A stretch of DNA of 64,000 nt from Micromonospora ferruginea (GTDB taxonomy: Bacteria; Actinomycetota; Actinomycetes; Mycobacteriales; Micromonosporaceae): the NCBI RefSeq assembly GCF_013694245.2, contig NZ_CP059322.2, positions 2,042,001 to 2,106,000 of the forward strand, in the 5' to 3' direction. Of this stretch, positions 1 through 8,660 are shown in pieces (position 1 is the first letter of the stretch; the number at the start of each line of letters is the position of its first letter). Below the pieces are notes generated by a model. The model had not been told where the DNA came from, did not search any database, and worked only from the letters and a program-made list of their open reading frames with translations. The position numbers were made by a program, and so were the translations under genes.

Positions 1-342
1 TCGTTCTTCGACGGCGCCGGCAGCTTCGACGAGATCCGCTTCCCGACCCGGGGCTTCGCCGGCTCCACCGTGCGCCTGCGCGACCCGGCGACCGGGCTGT
101 GGTCGATCTACTGGATGAACAGCCGCCGTGGGGTGCTGGAGGTGCCGCCGGTGGTGGGCGGCTTCGCCGACGGCGTGGGCACGTTCCACGCCGACGACTC
201 CGACGAGGGGCGGCCGGTGCGCTGCCGGTTCGTCTGGTCGGCGATCACCGCGACCTCCTGCCGCTGGGAGCAGGCGTTCTCCACCGACGGCGAGCGCACC
301 TGGGAGACCAATTGGATCATGGAGTTCACCCGGGCGGCGTGA
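1..342 (+). CDS. DUF1579-like protein, C-terminal part (partial)
   Basis: The reading frame is open from the first base of the window to a TGA at 340, so the start lies outside. The visible 113 residues have the pattern I associate with DUF1579-like lipocalin-fold proteins: a Trp-rich core, GLWSIYWMN, a Gly-rich GGFADGVGTF turn, and the terminal TWETNWIMEFTR strand. Function is unknown; such proteins often sit beside regulators. It runs convergently into the TetR gene and the two 3' ends overlap by 17 bases. The family assignment rests on recognition of the pattern only. Confidence 0.7.
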   Translation, partial: SFFDGAGSFDEIRFPTRGFAGSTVRLRDPATGLWSIYWMNSRRGVLEVPPVVGGFADGVGTFHADDSDEGRPVRCRFVWSAITATSCRWEQAFSTDGERTWETNWIMEFTRAA

Positions 343-997
343 CCGGGGGCGTGGCGGTGCGGTAGATCGCGGTCAGCCAGACGTCGAGCAGCACGTCGAC
401 CACGTCCCGCTCGGCCACCGCCGGCCCGTCGCCGGCGAACGTCGCGTACCAGACGCGCTCGTTCATCGAGTTCAGCGCGATGGCGAGGTCCCGGGCGGGC
501 AGCCCGTCCGGGGCCGCGCCGCGGGCGCGTTCCAGCTCGATCGCGGCCTGGACCGCGCGGACCCAGCGTTCGAGCACCTCGGCCCAGAGCCGGCGGACCT
601 CGGCGTTGGTGCCGCGCACCTGGGCGCAGGCCAGCACCACGTCCCGGTGGCCGCCGAAGGTGGCGTGGAACCGGGCGATCAGCTCCCGCCACCGGGCGCG
701 CGGGTCCTCGGCGAGCCGGTCCAGCACGTCGCCGGCGGCGGCGTCGGCCTCCTCGGTCACCCGGTCGAGCAGGGTGAGCAGCACCGCGTCCTTGGACGGG
801 AAGTAGAAGTAGAAGGTGGGCCGGGAGATGCCCGCGCCCCGGGCCAGGTCGTCGATGGAGATGTCGCCGAAGGCGCGCTCGCGCAGCAGCCGTTCGGCGG
901 TGGCCAGGATCGCCCCCTCCCGGTCGTCGCCGGTGGAGCGGCCGGCCCGCCGTCCGCGCGTCGGCGCGGCGCCGGTCGGCGTACGGGCGGGGCTCAT
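326..997 (-). CDS. TetR family transcriptional regulator
   Basis: The protein is 223 residues, usual for TetR. A low-complexity basic tail (1-25) is followed by the DNA-binding helix-turn-helix: AILATAERLLRERAFGDISI, then DDLARGAGISRPTFYFYFPS with the hallmark FYFYFPSK before the ligand-binding domain. It is divergent from the monooxygenase operon, and the 116-base gap holds a perfect 15-bp inverted repeat, so it most likely represses that operon and itself. The ligand is unknown; a ketone, ester or fatty acid substrate of the operon is a reasonable guess. A TAGCAT -10-like box lies 8 bases before the ATG. Confidence 0.92.
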   Translation of the reverse strand: MSPARTPTGAAPTRGRRAGRSTGDDREGAILATAERLLRERAFGDISIDDLARGAGISRPTFYFYFPSKDAVLLTLLDRVTEEADAAAGDVLDRLAEDPRARWRELIARFHATFGGHRDVVLACAQVRGTNAEVRRLWAEVLERWVRAVQAAIELERARGAAPDGLPARDLAIALNSMNERVWYATFAGDGPAVAERDVVDVLLDVWLTAIYRTATPPVTPPG

Positions 998-1018
998 GTC
1001 GGCCGATGCTACACCCGC

Positions 1019-1054
1019 TCAACACCCTGTCGATCGGACTCGACAGGGTGTTGA
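1019..1054. promoter_or_regulatory. TetR operator-like palindrome
   Basis: Two perfect 15-bp arms, TCAACACCCTGTCGA (1019-1033) and its reverse complement (1040-1054), flank a 6-base spacer. The element lies between the divergent TetR and monooxygenase genes. Its right arm overlaps the putative -35 box TTGACT of the monooxygenase promoter, which fits repression by occlusion. The binding assignment is inference from position and symmetry. Confidence 0.8.
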
Positions 1055-1078
1055 CTGTGGTCGAGGGCGGTGGATAGT
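1051..1078 (+). promoter_or_regulatory. sigma-70-type promoter of the monooxygenase operon
   Basis: TTGACT at 1051-1056 and GATAGT at 1073-1078 are separated by 16 bases, with transcription expected to start near 1085 and a GGGAGA ribosome site just before the ATG at 1114. The -35 box is inside the TetR palindrome. Confidence 0.6.
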
Positions 1079-1113
1079 GTCCGGTCCACCGCCGGGGGAG
1101 AACGGGAGAAGCC

Positions 1114-2613
1114 ATGGCCTCCGACCACGTCGACGTCCTCATCGTCGGCGCCGGCCTGTCCGGCGTCGGCGCCGCCGTCCACCTGGGACGCGAGTGTCCC
1201 GGCAAGACCTACGCGGTGCTGGAGGCGCGGGGCGCGATCGGCGGCACCTGGGACCTGTTCCGCTACCCGGGCGTCCGCTCCGACTCGGACATGTACACGC
1301 TCGGCTACTCGTTCAAGCCGTGGACCGACCCGAAGGCCATCGCCGACGGCGAGTCGATCCGCCGCTACGTGCGCGAGACCGCCCGGGAATACGGCGTGCA
1401 GGAGCACATCCGCTTCCACCACCGGGTGACGCGCGCCGAGTGGGACAGCGCGACCGCCCGCTGGACGGTGCACGCACACCGCGACGACACCGGCGAGGAC
1501 ACGACGCTGACCTGCGCGTTCCTGTTCACCAACTCCGGCTACTACCGCTACGACGAGGGCTACACGCCCCGGCTGCCCGGCGTCGAGCGCTATGCCGGCA
1601 CGCTGGTGCACCCGCAGCACTGGCCGGAGGGGCTCGACGTCACCGGCCGGCGGGTGGTGGTGATCGGCAGCGGCGCCACCGCGGTCACCCTGGTCCCGGC
1701 CATGGCCCACACCGCCGCCCACGTCACCATGCTCCAGCGCTCACCGACGTACGTGATCTCGCTGCCCTCACGTGACGCCTTCGCCGACGCCGCTCGGCGC
1801 TGGCTGCCCCCGAAGGCCGCCTACGCGGTGGCCCGGTGGAAGAACGTCGCGCTCGGCGTGGCCAACTTCCAGCTCAGCCGGCGCGCGCCCGGCCTGGTGA
1901 AGCGGTTCCTGCGGCGGGCCGCGAAGGGCCGGCTCCCCATCGGGTACGACGTCGACAGGCACTTCTCGCCCCGCTACGACCCCTGGGACCAGCGGCTGTG
2001 CGTGGTGCCGGACGGCGACCTGTTCACCGCGCTGGCCGAGGGACGCGCCTCGGTGGTGACCGACACCATCGACACGTTCACCGCGCACGGCATCCGCCTC
2101 GCCTCCGGCGACGAGCTGCCGGCCGACGTGGTGGTCACCGCCACCGGCCTCAACCTGCTCGCGCTCGGCGGCATGACACTGAGCGTCGACGGCGCGGACG
2201 TCGACCTGGCCGCCACCATCGCCTACAAGGGCATGATGCTCTCCGGCGTGCCGAACTTCGCCATGACGATCGGCTACACCAACGCCTCCTGGACGTTGAA
2301 GGCCGACCTGGTCGCCACGTACGTCTGCCGGTTGCTGCGCCACCTCGACGACACCGGGCAGCAGATCGTCACCCCGGTCGCCCCGCACACCGACGACCTG
2401 GTGCCGATCATCGACCTGAAGTCCGGCTACGTGCTGCGCGCCGTCGACCAGTTGCCCAAGCAGGGGCCGCACGCGCCGTGGCGGCTGCACCAGAACTATC
2501 CCCGGGACGTACGCCTGATGCGGCACGGGCCGCTCACCGACGGCGTACGGTTCGCCCGGGCCGGCGCGCCCGCCACCGCGGCGGCGGCCACCTCCGGAGG
2601 TTCCGATGCGTGA
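1114..2613 (+). CDS. flavin-containing (Baeyer-Villiger-type) monooxygenase
   Basis: A 499-residue FAD/NADPH monooxygenase that should insert one oxygen atom into a ketone or oxidise a heteroatom. Seen: the FAD-binding GAGLSGVGAAVHL near the N-terminus; the GTWDLFRYPGVRSDSDMY segment typical of this class; YAGTLVHPQHWP, which fits the BVMO fingerprint (F/Y)xGxxxHxxxWP; and the NADPH-binding GSGATAV. The length is normal. It is the first gene of an operon with an SDR (8-base overlap) and an alpha/beta hydrolase, a set that could oxidise a ketone to an ester, reduce an alcohol or ketone and hydrolyse the ester. The set recalls the mymA locus of mycobacteria. The substrate is unknown. Confidence 0.88.
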   Translation: MASDHVDVLIVGAGLSGVGAAVHLGRECPGKTYAVLEARGAIGGTWDLFRYPGVRSDSDMYTLGYSFKPWTDPKAIADGESIRRYVRETAREYGVQEHIRFHHRVTRAEWDSATARWTVHAHRDDTGEDTTLTCAFLFTNSGYYRYDEGYTPRLPGVERYAGTLVHPQHWPEGLDVTGRRVVVIGSGATAVTLVPAMAHTAAHVTMLQRSPTYVISLPSRDAFADAARRWLPPKAAYAVARWKNVALGVANFQLSRRAPGLVKRFLRRAAKGRLPIGYDVDRHFSPRYDPWDQRLCVVPDGDLFTALAEGRASVVTDTIDTFTAHGIRLASGDELPADVVVTATGLNLLALGGMTLSVDGADVDLAATIAYKGMMLSGVPNFAMTIGYTNASWTLKADLVATYVCRLLRHLDDTGQQIVTPVAPHTDDLVPIIDLKSGYVLRAVDQLPKQGPHAPWRLHQNYPRDVRLMRHGPLTDGVRFARAGAPATAAAATSGGSDA

Positions 2614-3730
2614 CCTCGAGTTCCCCGGCGGCGTCGCGGTGCTCACCGGCGCCGCCAGCGGCATCGGCGCGGCGTTGGCCGACGGCCTGGCCCGGCGCGG
2701 CTGCGACCTGGTCCTGATCGACCGCGACGCCGAGGGACTGGCCGCGGTGGTCGAGTCGATCCGCGCCCGGCACCTGCCGCGCGAGATCGACACCCACGTG
2801 GTGGACCTCGCCGACGCCGAGGCCACCGACCGGGTCGCCGCCGAGATCCACCGCGCCCACCCCCGGATCCGGCTGCTGGTCAACAACGCCGGTGTCGCGC
2901 TCGGCGGCCGGTTCGACCAGGTCACCCTGGACGAGTTCCTCTGGGTCATCGAGATCAACTTCCGGGCGGTGGTGCGGCTGACCCACGCGCTGCTGCCCGC
3001 GCTCAAGGCCGAGCCCGGCGCCCACCTGGTCAACGTGTCCAGCCTGTTCGGCCTGATCGCCCCCGCCGGGCAGGCCGCCTACTCGGCCAGCAAGTTCGCC
3101 GTGCGCGGGTTCACCGAGGCGTTGCGGCACGAGCTGGTCGACGACGGGATCGGCGTGACGTCGGTGCACCCCGGCGGCATCCGGACCCGCATCGCGGCCA
3201 GCGCCCGGGTCGGCAGCGGCGTGCCGGTCGCCGAGTACGAGGCCGGCCGCCGGCAGTTCGAGAAGCTGCTCACCATCGACCCGGCGACCGCCGCCGAGGC
3301 GATCCTGAACGGCGCGCGGCGGCGTCGCGGCCGGGTGCTGATCGGCTGGTCGGCGAAGCTGCCCGACCTGCTCGCCCGGATCGCCCCCGCCGGCTACGGC
3401 CGGGTGCTGGCGCTGGGCATGCGCTCCCGCCCGGCCCGCGTACCGGCCCCCCGTGCGGCGTCCGCCGAGCCGGCTCCCGGTGGGGCGTCCGCCACGCCGG
3501 GCCCGGGTGCGGCGTCCGCCGCGCGTGCGGCGTCCGCCGAGACAAACCCGGGTGCGGCGGCCGTCGCGCCGGTTGCGCGTGCCGCGTCCGCCGAGACGGG
3601 CCCGGGTGCCGGGTCCGCCGCGCGGGTCGGCGCCGGCCCGGCCGTGGGCGTGCCCGGCGAGCCGGAGCCCGGGGCGGGCGTGCGGCCGGGTGGCGAGGCG
3701 GTCGCCCCGGACCCCGGCCGCCCGGCGTGA
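2606..3730 (+). CDS. short-chain dehydrogenase/reductase with repetitive C-terminal tail
   Basis: A 374-residue NAD(P)-dependent oxidoreductase. Seen: cofactor motif TGAASGIGAAL (residues ~12-22), NNAG at ~93, the catalytic YSASK, and a following PGG. The Rossmann domain ends near residue 265; the last ~100 residues are an Ala/Gly/Pro-rich tail made of repeats of the type GAASAARAASAE, encoded by an imperfect tandem DNA repeat. A GGAGG site at 2596-2600 precedes the ATG, which overlaps the monooxygenase stop. The next gene starts on its stop codon, so translation is coupled. The tail is unusual for SDRs and looks disordered. Confidence 0.9.
   Translation: MRDLEFPGGVAVLTGAASGIGAALADGLARRGCDLVLIDRDAEGLAAVVESIRARHLPREIDTHVVDLADAEATDRVAAEIHRAHPRIRLLVNNAGVALGGRFDQVTLDEFLWVIEINFRAVVRLTHALLPALKAEPGAHLVNVSSLFGLIAPAGQAAYSASKFAVRGFTEALRHELVDDGIGVTSVHPGGIRTRIAASARVGSGVPVAEYEAGRRQFEKLLTIDPATAAEAILNGARRRRGRVLIGWSAKLPDLLARIAPAGYGRVLALGMRSRPARVPAPRAASAEPAPGGASATPGPGAASAARAASAETNPGAAAVAPVARAASAETGPGAGSAARVGAGPAVGVPGEPEPGAGVRPGGEAVAPDPGRPA
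3450..3625 (+). repeat. imperfect tandem GC-rich repeat inside SDR gene
   Basis: The segment contains at least five near-copies of a unit like GTGCGGCGTCCGCCG with variable spacers, all in frame, encoding Ala-Ser-Ala-rich peptide. Copy number is likely variable between strains. Confidence 0.6.
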
Positions 3731-4668
3731 CCGTCGCGCTGCCGCCGGCCGACGAGTGCACCGTGGCCGGGCGGCGGATGCGCTGCCGGATCAGCGGCGA
3801 CGGGCCACCCGTGGTGCTGCTGCACGGCATCGGCCGTACCCTCGACGACTTCACCGCGCTGCACGCGGCGCTGGACCGGGACCACCGGGTGCTCGCGGTG
3901 GACCTGCCCGGCCACGGCGGCTCCGCGCCGCTGGACGGGCCGCACACGCTGCCCGCGCTGGCCGGCGCGGTCGCCGGGTTCCTCGACGCCGCCGGGGTGA
4001 CCGGCCCGGCCCACCTGGTCGGCAACTCCCTCGGCGGGGCGGTGGCCATGCGCCTCGCCGCCGACGCGCCGCACCGGGTGGCCGACCTGGCGCTGCTCAA
4101 CAGCGCCGGCTTCGGCCGGGAGGTGACCGTGGCGCTGCGGCTGCTCGCGGTGCCCCCGCTGGCCCGGCTGCTGCTGCGCCCGCACCCGGCGATCGCCCGC
4201 CGCACCGAGCGGGCCATCTTCGTCGACCCCGCCCACGTCACCGACGAGCGGATCGCCACCGCGCTGGCGGTGGCGCGGCAGCCGCACGCCGCCCGGGTGA
4301 TGCGGGAACTGGTGCGCGACCTGGGCACCTGGCGCGGGGTGCGCCCCCGGTGGCGCGCCGAGCTGCTCGACGCGGTGGCCGCGCTGGAGCTGCCCACGCT
4401 GCTGGTCTGGGGCGACCGCGACCTGATCCTGCCCGCCACGCACCTGGCGTACGCGCGGACCCGGCTGCCGCACGCCCGCGCCCACCTGTTCCGCGACACC
4501 GGCCACATGCCGCAGATCGAGCGCACCCCCGAGGTGGAGACCCTGCTCCGCGCCCTCTGGCCGACCCACCCCCACCCCCAACGCGTCGATCATGAGGTTA
4601 GCGGCGACAATTCGGACCCGAAACGCCGCCAACTTCATGATCAACCCCTCCTCTCGATCGGTGATTGA
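3727..4668 (+). CDS. alpha/beta hydrolase
   Basis: A 313-residue serine hydrolase, probably an esterase or lipase. Seen: oxyanion segment LLHGIGRT, nucleophile elbow GNSLGG (Ser at ~101), the acid residue in WGDRDLI, and the catalytic His in DTGHMPQIE. The GTG start overlaps the SDR stop, so it is the third gene of the monooxygenase operon and could cleave the ester a Baeyer-Villiger enzyme makes. The last ~35 residues lie beyond the family fold and are encoded by an intergenic-type palindromic repeat, suggesting that the repeat displaced the original stop codon. Confidence 0.88.
   Translation: MTVALPPADECTVAGRRMRCRISGDGPPVVLLHGIGRTLDDFTALHAALDRDHRVLAVDLPGHGGSAPLDGPHTLPALAGAVAGFLDAAGVTGPAHLVGNSLGGAVAMRLAADAPHRVADLALLNSAGFGREVTVALRLLAVPPLARLLLRPHPAIARRTERAIFVDPAHVTDERIATALAVARQPHAARVMRELVRDLGTWRGVRPRWRAELLDAVAALELPTLLVWGDRDLILPATHLAYARTRLPHARAHLFRDTGHMPQIERTPEVETLLRALWPTHPHPQRVDHEVSGDNSDPKRRQLHDQPLLSIGD
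4585..4645. repeat. imperfect palindromic repeat (Micromonospora-type)
   Basis: The left arm (4585-4606) and right arm (4624-4645) are reverse complements with three mismatches over 22 bases, around a 17-base loop. The core GATCATGAGGTT recurs in the palindrome at 46972-47033. It lies at the 3' end of the hydrolase reading frame and may act as a transcript end. Confidence 0.75.
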
Positions 4669-4814
4669 TCAAGGGGTTGGTGTCGGAGGTGATCTTTGGG
4701 GTGACGTGAACACGCGCTCGGGCGGGCCGGTGGGTGGGGGAGGCGGGCGTGGGGTGCGCCACGATCGGGGGTGGGGCGGGCAGGTGCCTTCCGGTACGGG
4801 CGCAGGATAGATAC

Positions 4815-5471
4815 ATGACGCATCCCAGTTTGGCCGGCGTTGTGCCCTCGGCCGCCGAGCGCGCCTACCGGCACCTCAAGCAGGCCGTCCTGGAACAGGT
4901 CTATCCCGGTGGCCAGCTCGTCAGCGAGGGGGAGATCGCGGCGGCGACGGGCGTGTCGCGTACCCCGGTCCGGGAGGCGCTGCTCCGGCTGGAGGCCGAG
5001 GGGCTGGTGCGGCTCTACCCGAAGCGGGGCGCGCTGATCCGGCCGGTGTCCGCCCGGGAGATCGCCGACGTCGTCGAGGCCCGCCGCCTGGTGGAGCTGC
5101 ACGCCGCCGAGCGGGTCTGGCCCCGGCGGGCCGCGCTCCGCGCCGAGCTGGCCGCCCGGCTCGACGAGATGCGCCGGGCGCACGCCGAAGGCGACCTCAC
5201 CGCGCTGATGGCCGCCGACCGGGCGTTCCACGCCGCCGTGGTGGAGGCGGCCGGCAACGAGATCCTCGCCGAGCTGTACCACCGGCTGCGCGACCGGCAG
5301 CTCCGCATGGGCGAGGCCAGCTTCCGGCTCTCACCCGGCTGGGCGGAGGTCGCCCTCGCCGAGCACGCCGGCCAGCTCGCCGCGCTCGACGGCGACGACC
5401 CGCAGGTGTGGCGCGACGCGGTGGCCGGGCACATCGACACCGCCGCCACCATGCTCGGGACGTTGCGGTGA
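4815..5471 (+). CDS. GntR family transcriptional regulator (FadR subfamily)
   Basis: A 218-residue regulator. An N-terminal winged helix (ERAYRHLKQAVLEQVYPGGQ, then SEGEIAAATGVSRTPVREAL) is followed by an all-helical FCD ligand domain (from ~residue 80) with metal-site-like Asp/His residues (DRAFH, EHAGQL). The ATG at 4815 is preceded by CAGGAT exactly 6 bases upstream and by no ribosome site, so the message may be leaderless. The next gene, an MFS transporter, starts on its stop codon; the regulator probably senses that transporter's substrate, likely an organic acid. The substrate is not identifiable. Confidence 0.9.
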   Translation: MTHPSLAGVVPSAAERAYRHLKQAVLEQVYPGGQLVSEGEIAAATGVSRTPVREALLRLEAEGLVRLYPKRGALIRPVSAREIADVVEARRLVELHAAERVWPRRAALRAELAARLDEMRRAHAEGDLTALMAADRAFHAAVVEAAGNEILAELYHRLRDRQLRMGEASFRLSPGWAEVALAEHAGQLAALDGDDPQVWRDAVAGHIDTAATMLGTLR

Positions 5472-6748
5472 GCGCCGGCCGCCGGCCCGCCGCCCTGGTC
5501 TACGCGGTGGCCGTCACCGCGTACGTGGCCGCGGTGTTCCACCGCAGCTCCCTCGGCGTGACCGGGGTGGACGCGGCGGACCGCTTCGGCATCGACGCCA
5601 CCGCCCTGGCCACCTTCTCGGTGGCCCAGCTCGCCGTCTACGCCGCCATGCAGATCCCGGTCGGGGTGCTCCTCGACCGCTACGGCTCGCGCCGGCTGCT
5701 GCTGGCCGGCGGCGCGCTCATGGTGGCCGGGCAGCTCGTCTTCGCGGTCGCCGTCGACGTCCGCCTCGCGGTCGCCGCCCGGGTGCTGGTCGGCCTCGGC
5801 GACGCGATGACGTTCATCAGCGTGCTGCGGATCGTGGCGTACTGGTTCCCCGGCCGGCGCAACCCGCTGCTGGTGCAGCTCACCGGCACCGTCGGGCAGC
5901 TCGGCGCGGTGCTCGGCGCCGTACCCCTGGTGGCGCTGCTGCACCGCGCGGGCTGGACCCCGGCGTTCCTGACCGCGGCGGCGCTCGGCGCCACCGTGCT
6001 GCTTTTGGTCCTCGCCGCGGTCCGGGACACCCCGCGCGCCGCGCAGGCCGGCGCGCCCACCCCGACCCTGGCGACGGTACGCCGGCAGCTCGCCGACGCC
6101 TGGGGGCAGCCCGGCACCCGGCTGGGTTTGTGGACGCACTTCGTCACCCAGTTCTCCGGCGCGGTGTTCGCGTTGCTCTGGGGCTACCCCTTCCTGGTGC
6201 AGGGGCAGGGCTTCGCGCCCACCGCCGCGGCCGGGCTGCTCACCCTGATGACCGTGGTGACGCTGGTCTGCGGCCCGGTGGTCGCGCACCTGTGCGCCCG
6301 GCACCCGTTCCACCGCTCGGTGGTGGTCTTCGCCATCACCGCCGCCACCGCGGCGGTCTGGGCGGTGGTGCTGGCCTGGCCCGGCCGTGCCCCGCACTGG
6401 CTGCTGGTGGCGCTGGTGGTGGTGCTCGCGGTCAACGGCCCCGGCTCGGTGATCGGCTTCGACTACGCCCGCACGTTCAACCCGGTGCACCGCATCGGCA
6501 GCGCCACCGGCATCGTCAACGTCGGCGGCTTCGTCGCCTCGATCGTGCTCGTCCTCGCTGTCGGCGTGGTGCTGGACCTGGCCACCCCGGCCGGGCGGGA
6601 CGCCCCGCCGCTGTCCGCGTTCCGCTGGGCGTTCGCCGTGCAGTACCTGCTCTGGGCGCTCGGCGCGGTGCAGGTGCTGCGCTACCGCAACGCCGCGCGC
6701 CGCCGGTGGGCCGACGACCGGGCCGCCGCGGTGCCGGTGCCGGCCTGA
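5468..6748 (+). CDS. MFS transporter
   Basis: A 426-residue integral membrane protein with about 12 hydrophobic segments and the MFS loop motif DRYGSRRLL between helices 2 and 3. The GTG at 5468 overlaps the GntR stop (GTGA), which decides the start; an upstream frame extension exists but would read into the regulator. It is co-transcribed with the GntR regulator. Direction and substrate cannot be read from sequence; the resemblance is to small-metabolite/organic acid transporters. Confidence 0.87.
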   Translation: MSAGRRPAALVYAVAVTAYVAAVFHRSSLGVTGVDAADRFGIDATALATFSVAQLAVYAAMQIPVGVLLDRYGSRRLLLAGGALMVAGQLVFAVAVDVRLAVAARVLVGLGDAMTFISVLRIVAYWFPGRRNPLLVQLTGTVGQLGAVLGAVPLVALLHRAGWTPAFLTAAALGATVLLLVLAAVRDTPRAAQAGAPTPTLATVRRQLADAWGQPGTRLGLWTHFVTQFSGAVFALLWGYPFLVQGQGFAPTAAAGLLTLMTVVTLVCGPVVAHLCARHPFHRSVVVFAITAATAAVWAVVLAWPGRAPHWLLVALVVVLAVNGPGSVIGFDYARTFNPVHRIGSATGIVNVGGFVASIVLVLAVGVVLDLATPAGRDAPPLSAFRWAFAVQYLLWALGAVQVLRYRNAARRRWADDRAAAVPVPA

Positions 6749-6823
6749 CGGGAGTACGCGACGCTGGGCCGACGGCGATGATCGGCGGTAGGTTCGGCGG
6801 GGGACCGAGCGAAGGAGAGAGCC

Positions 6824-7912
6824 TTGAGCCAGGAAGTCCGGGGAGTCGTGTCGCGGCGCAAGGGCGCGCCGGTGGAGGTCACCACGATCGTGGTGCCCGA
6901 CCCGGGGCCGGGCGAGGCGGTGGTCCGCATCCAGTCCTGCGGCGTGTGCCACACCGACCTGCACTACCGCGAGGGCGGCATCAACGACGACTACCCGTTC
7001 CTGCTCGGCCACGAGGCCGCCGGGATCGTCGAGCAGGTGGGTGACGGCGTCACCGACGTGGCGCCGGGCGACTTCGTGGTGCTCAACTGGCGGGCCGTCT
7101 GCGGGCAGTGCCGGGCCTGCCGGCGCGGCCGGCCCTGGTACTGCTTCGCCACCCACAACGCGGTGCGGAAGATGACGCTCACCGACGGTACTGAGCTGAC
7201 GCCGGCGCTCGGCATCGGCGCGTTCGCCGAGAAGACGCTCGTGCACGCCGGACAGTGCACCAAGGTCGACCCGTCGGCCCGGCCCGCCGCCGTCGGCCTG
7301 CTCGGCTGCGGCGTGATGGCCGGTCTCGGCGCGGCCATGAACACCGGCAACGTGACCCGCGGCGACTCCGTCGCGGTGATCGGCTGCGGCGGGGTCGGCG
7401 ACGCGGCGGTGGCCGGCGCGGCCCTCGCCGGCGCGACCACGATCGTCGCGGTGGACACCGACTCCCGCAAGCTCGACTGGGCGCGGAAGTTCGGCGCCAC
7501 CCACACGGTGAACGCCTCCGAGGCCGACCCGGTCGAGGCGATCCGCGCCGCCACCGGTGGTTTCGGCGCCGACGTGGTGATCGACGCGGTGGGCCGCCCG
7601 GAGACCTGGAAGCAGGCGTTCTACGCGCGCGACCTCGCCGGCACGGTCGTGCTGGTCGGCGTGCCCACCCCGGAGATGACCGTCGACCTGCCGCTGCTCG
7701 ACGTGTTCGGTCGCGGTGGCGCGCTCAAGTCGAGCTGGTACGGCGACTGCCTGCCCAGCCGGGACTTCCCGATGCTCACCGAGCTCTACCGGCAGGGCCG
7801 CCTCGACCTGGACGCCTTCGTCACCGAGGAGATCGCCCTGGACCAGGTCGAGGAGGCGTTCACCCGGATGCACCACGGCGACGTGCTGCGCTCGGTGGTG
7901 GTCTTCCCGTGA
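6824..7912 (+). CDS. mscR: S-(hydroxymethyl)mycothiol dehydrogenase
   Basis: A 362-residue zinc alcohol dehydrogenase that oxidises the formaldehyde-mycothiol adduct to S-formylmycothiol with NAD. Seen: catalytic zinc ligands in CGVCHTDLH and GHEAAG, four structural zinc cysteines in [15 protein letters not shown], and the NAD-binding GCGGVGDAA. The length matches MscR (about 361). The start is TTG at 6824 with GAAGGAG ribosome site 7 bases upstream. It is followed with a 4-base overlap by a metallo-beta-lactamase-fold hydrolase, a pairing known in mycothiol-making actinobacteria (Rv2259-Rv2260). This implies formaldehyde or nitrosothiol detoxification in the cytosol. Confidence 0.93.
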   Translation: MSQEVRGVVSRRKGAPVEVTTIVVPDPGPGEAVVRIQSCGVCHTDLHYREGGINDDYPFLLGHEAAGIVEQVGDGVTDVAPGDFVVLNWRAVCGQCRACRRGRPWYCFATHNAVRKMTLTDGTELTPALGIGAFAEKTLVHAGQCTKVDPSARPAAVGLLGCGVMAGLGAAMNTGNVTRGDSVAVIGCGGVGDAAVAGAALAGATTIVAVDTDSRKLDWARKFGATHTVNASEADPVEAIRAATGGFGADVVIDAVGRPETWKQAFYARDLAGTVVLVGVPTPEMTVDLPLLDVFGRGGALKSSWYGDCLPSRDFPMLTELYRQGRLDLDAFVTEEIALDQVEEAFTRMHHGDVLRSVVVFP

Positions 7913-8538
7913 CCGCCCGGGTGGACCGCGCCGTCACGTCCGGCACCTTCTCGCTGGACGGGCAGACGTTCGACGTCGACAACAACGTCTGGGTGATCGG
8001 CGACGACACCGAGTGCGTGGTGGTCGACGCGCCGCACGACGTGGCCGCCATCCGGGCGGTCGTCGGCGACCGCCGCGTGCTCGCCATCCTGGCCACCCAC
8101 GCCCACGACGACCACGTCCGGGTCGCCCCCGAACTGGCCCGGGCCACCGGCGCCCCGGTGCTGCTGCACCCGGCCGACCGGGTGCTGTGGGACCAGGTCC
8201 ACCCGGACACCCCGCCGGACGGCGACCTCACCGACGGGCAGACCGTCACCGTCGGCGGCACCACGCTGCGGGTCCTGCACACGCCCGGGCACAGCCCGGG
8301 AGCGTGCAGCCTGTACGCGCCGGAGTTGGACGCGGTCTTCACCGGCGACACCCTCTTCGCCGGAGGTCCCGGCGCGACCGGTCGTTCCTACAGCGACTTC
8401 GGCACCATCGTGGAGTCGATCCGCACCCGGCTGCTCACCCTGCCGACGGAGACGGTGGCGCACACCGGGCACGGCGACGACACCAGCATCGGCGCGGAGG
8501 CCCCGCACCTCGACGAGTGGATCGCCCGGGGCCACTGA
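7909..8538 (+). CDS. MBL-fold metallo-hydrolase (mycothiol partner of mscR)
   Basis: A 209-residue glyoxalase II-like hydrolase. Seen: the metal motif THAHDDH, a further His in [11 protein letters not shown], Asp in FTGDTLF and a terminal His in HTGHGDDT. The GTG start overlaps the mscR stop. From its coupling to mscR the likely role is hydrolysis of S-formylmycothiol or another mycothiol thioester to release formate and free mycothiol. That role is inferred from context. The 122 bases after it hold no convincing gene. Confidence 0.88.
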   Translation: MTARVDRAVTSGTFSLDGQTFDVDNNVWVIGDDTECVVVDAPHDVAAIRAVVGDRRVLAILATHAHDDHVRVAPELARATGAPVLLHPADRVLWDQVHPDTPPDGDLTDGQTVTVGGTTLRVLHTPGHSPGACSLYAPELDAVFTGDTLFAGGPGATGRSYSDFGTIVESIRTRLLTLPTETVAHTGHGDDTSIGAEAPHLDEWIARGH

Positions 8539-8660
8539 GGCGGGTGAGCGCTCCGGTCGGGTCCAGCCCGGCGGCGACCGCGGCCCGGCGACGAACCGCC
8601 GGACCTCGGACAGCGTGTCCAGCATGGCCTCACGGCCCTCGCTCCGCTCGGTGCGTTCGC

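Noticed and set aside
8539..8660. Remnant coding sequence on the minus strand between the MBL hydrolase and MEDS-STAS genes
   Set aside because: A short peptide with MLDTLSEVRRFVAG is readable but lacks a supported start, domain or length.
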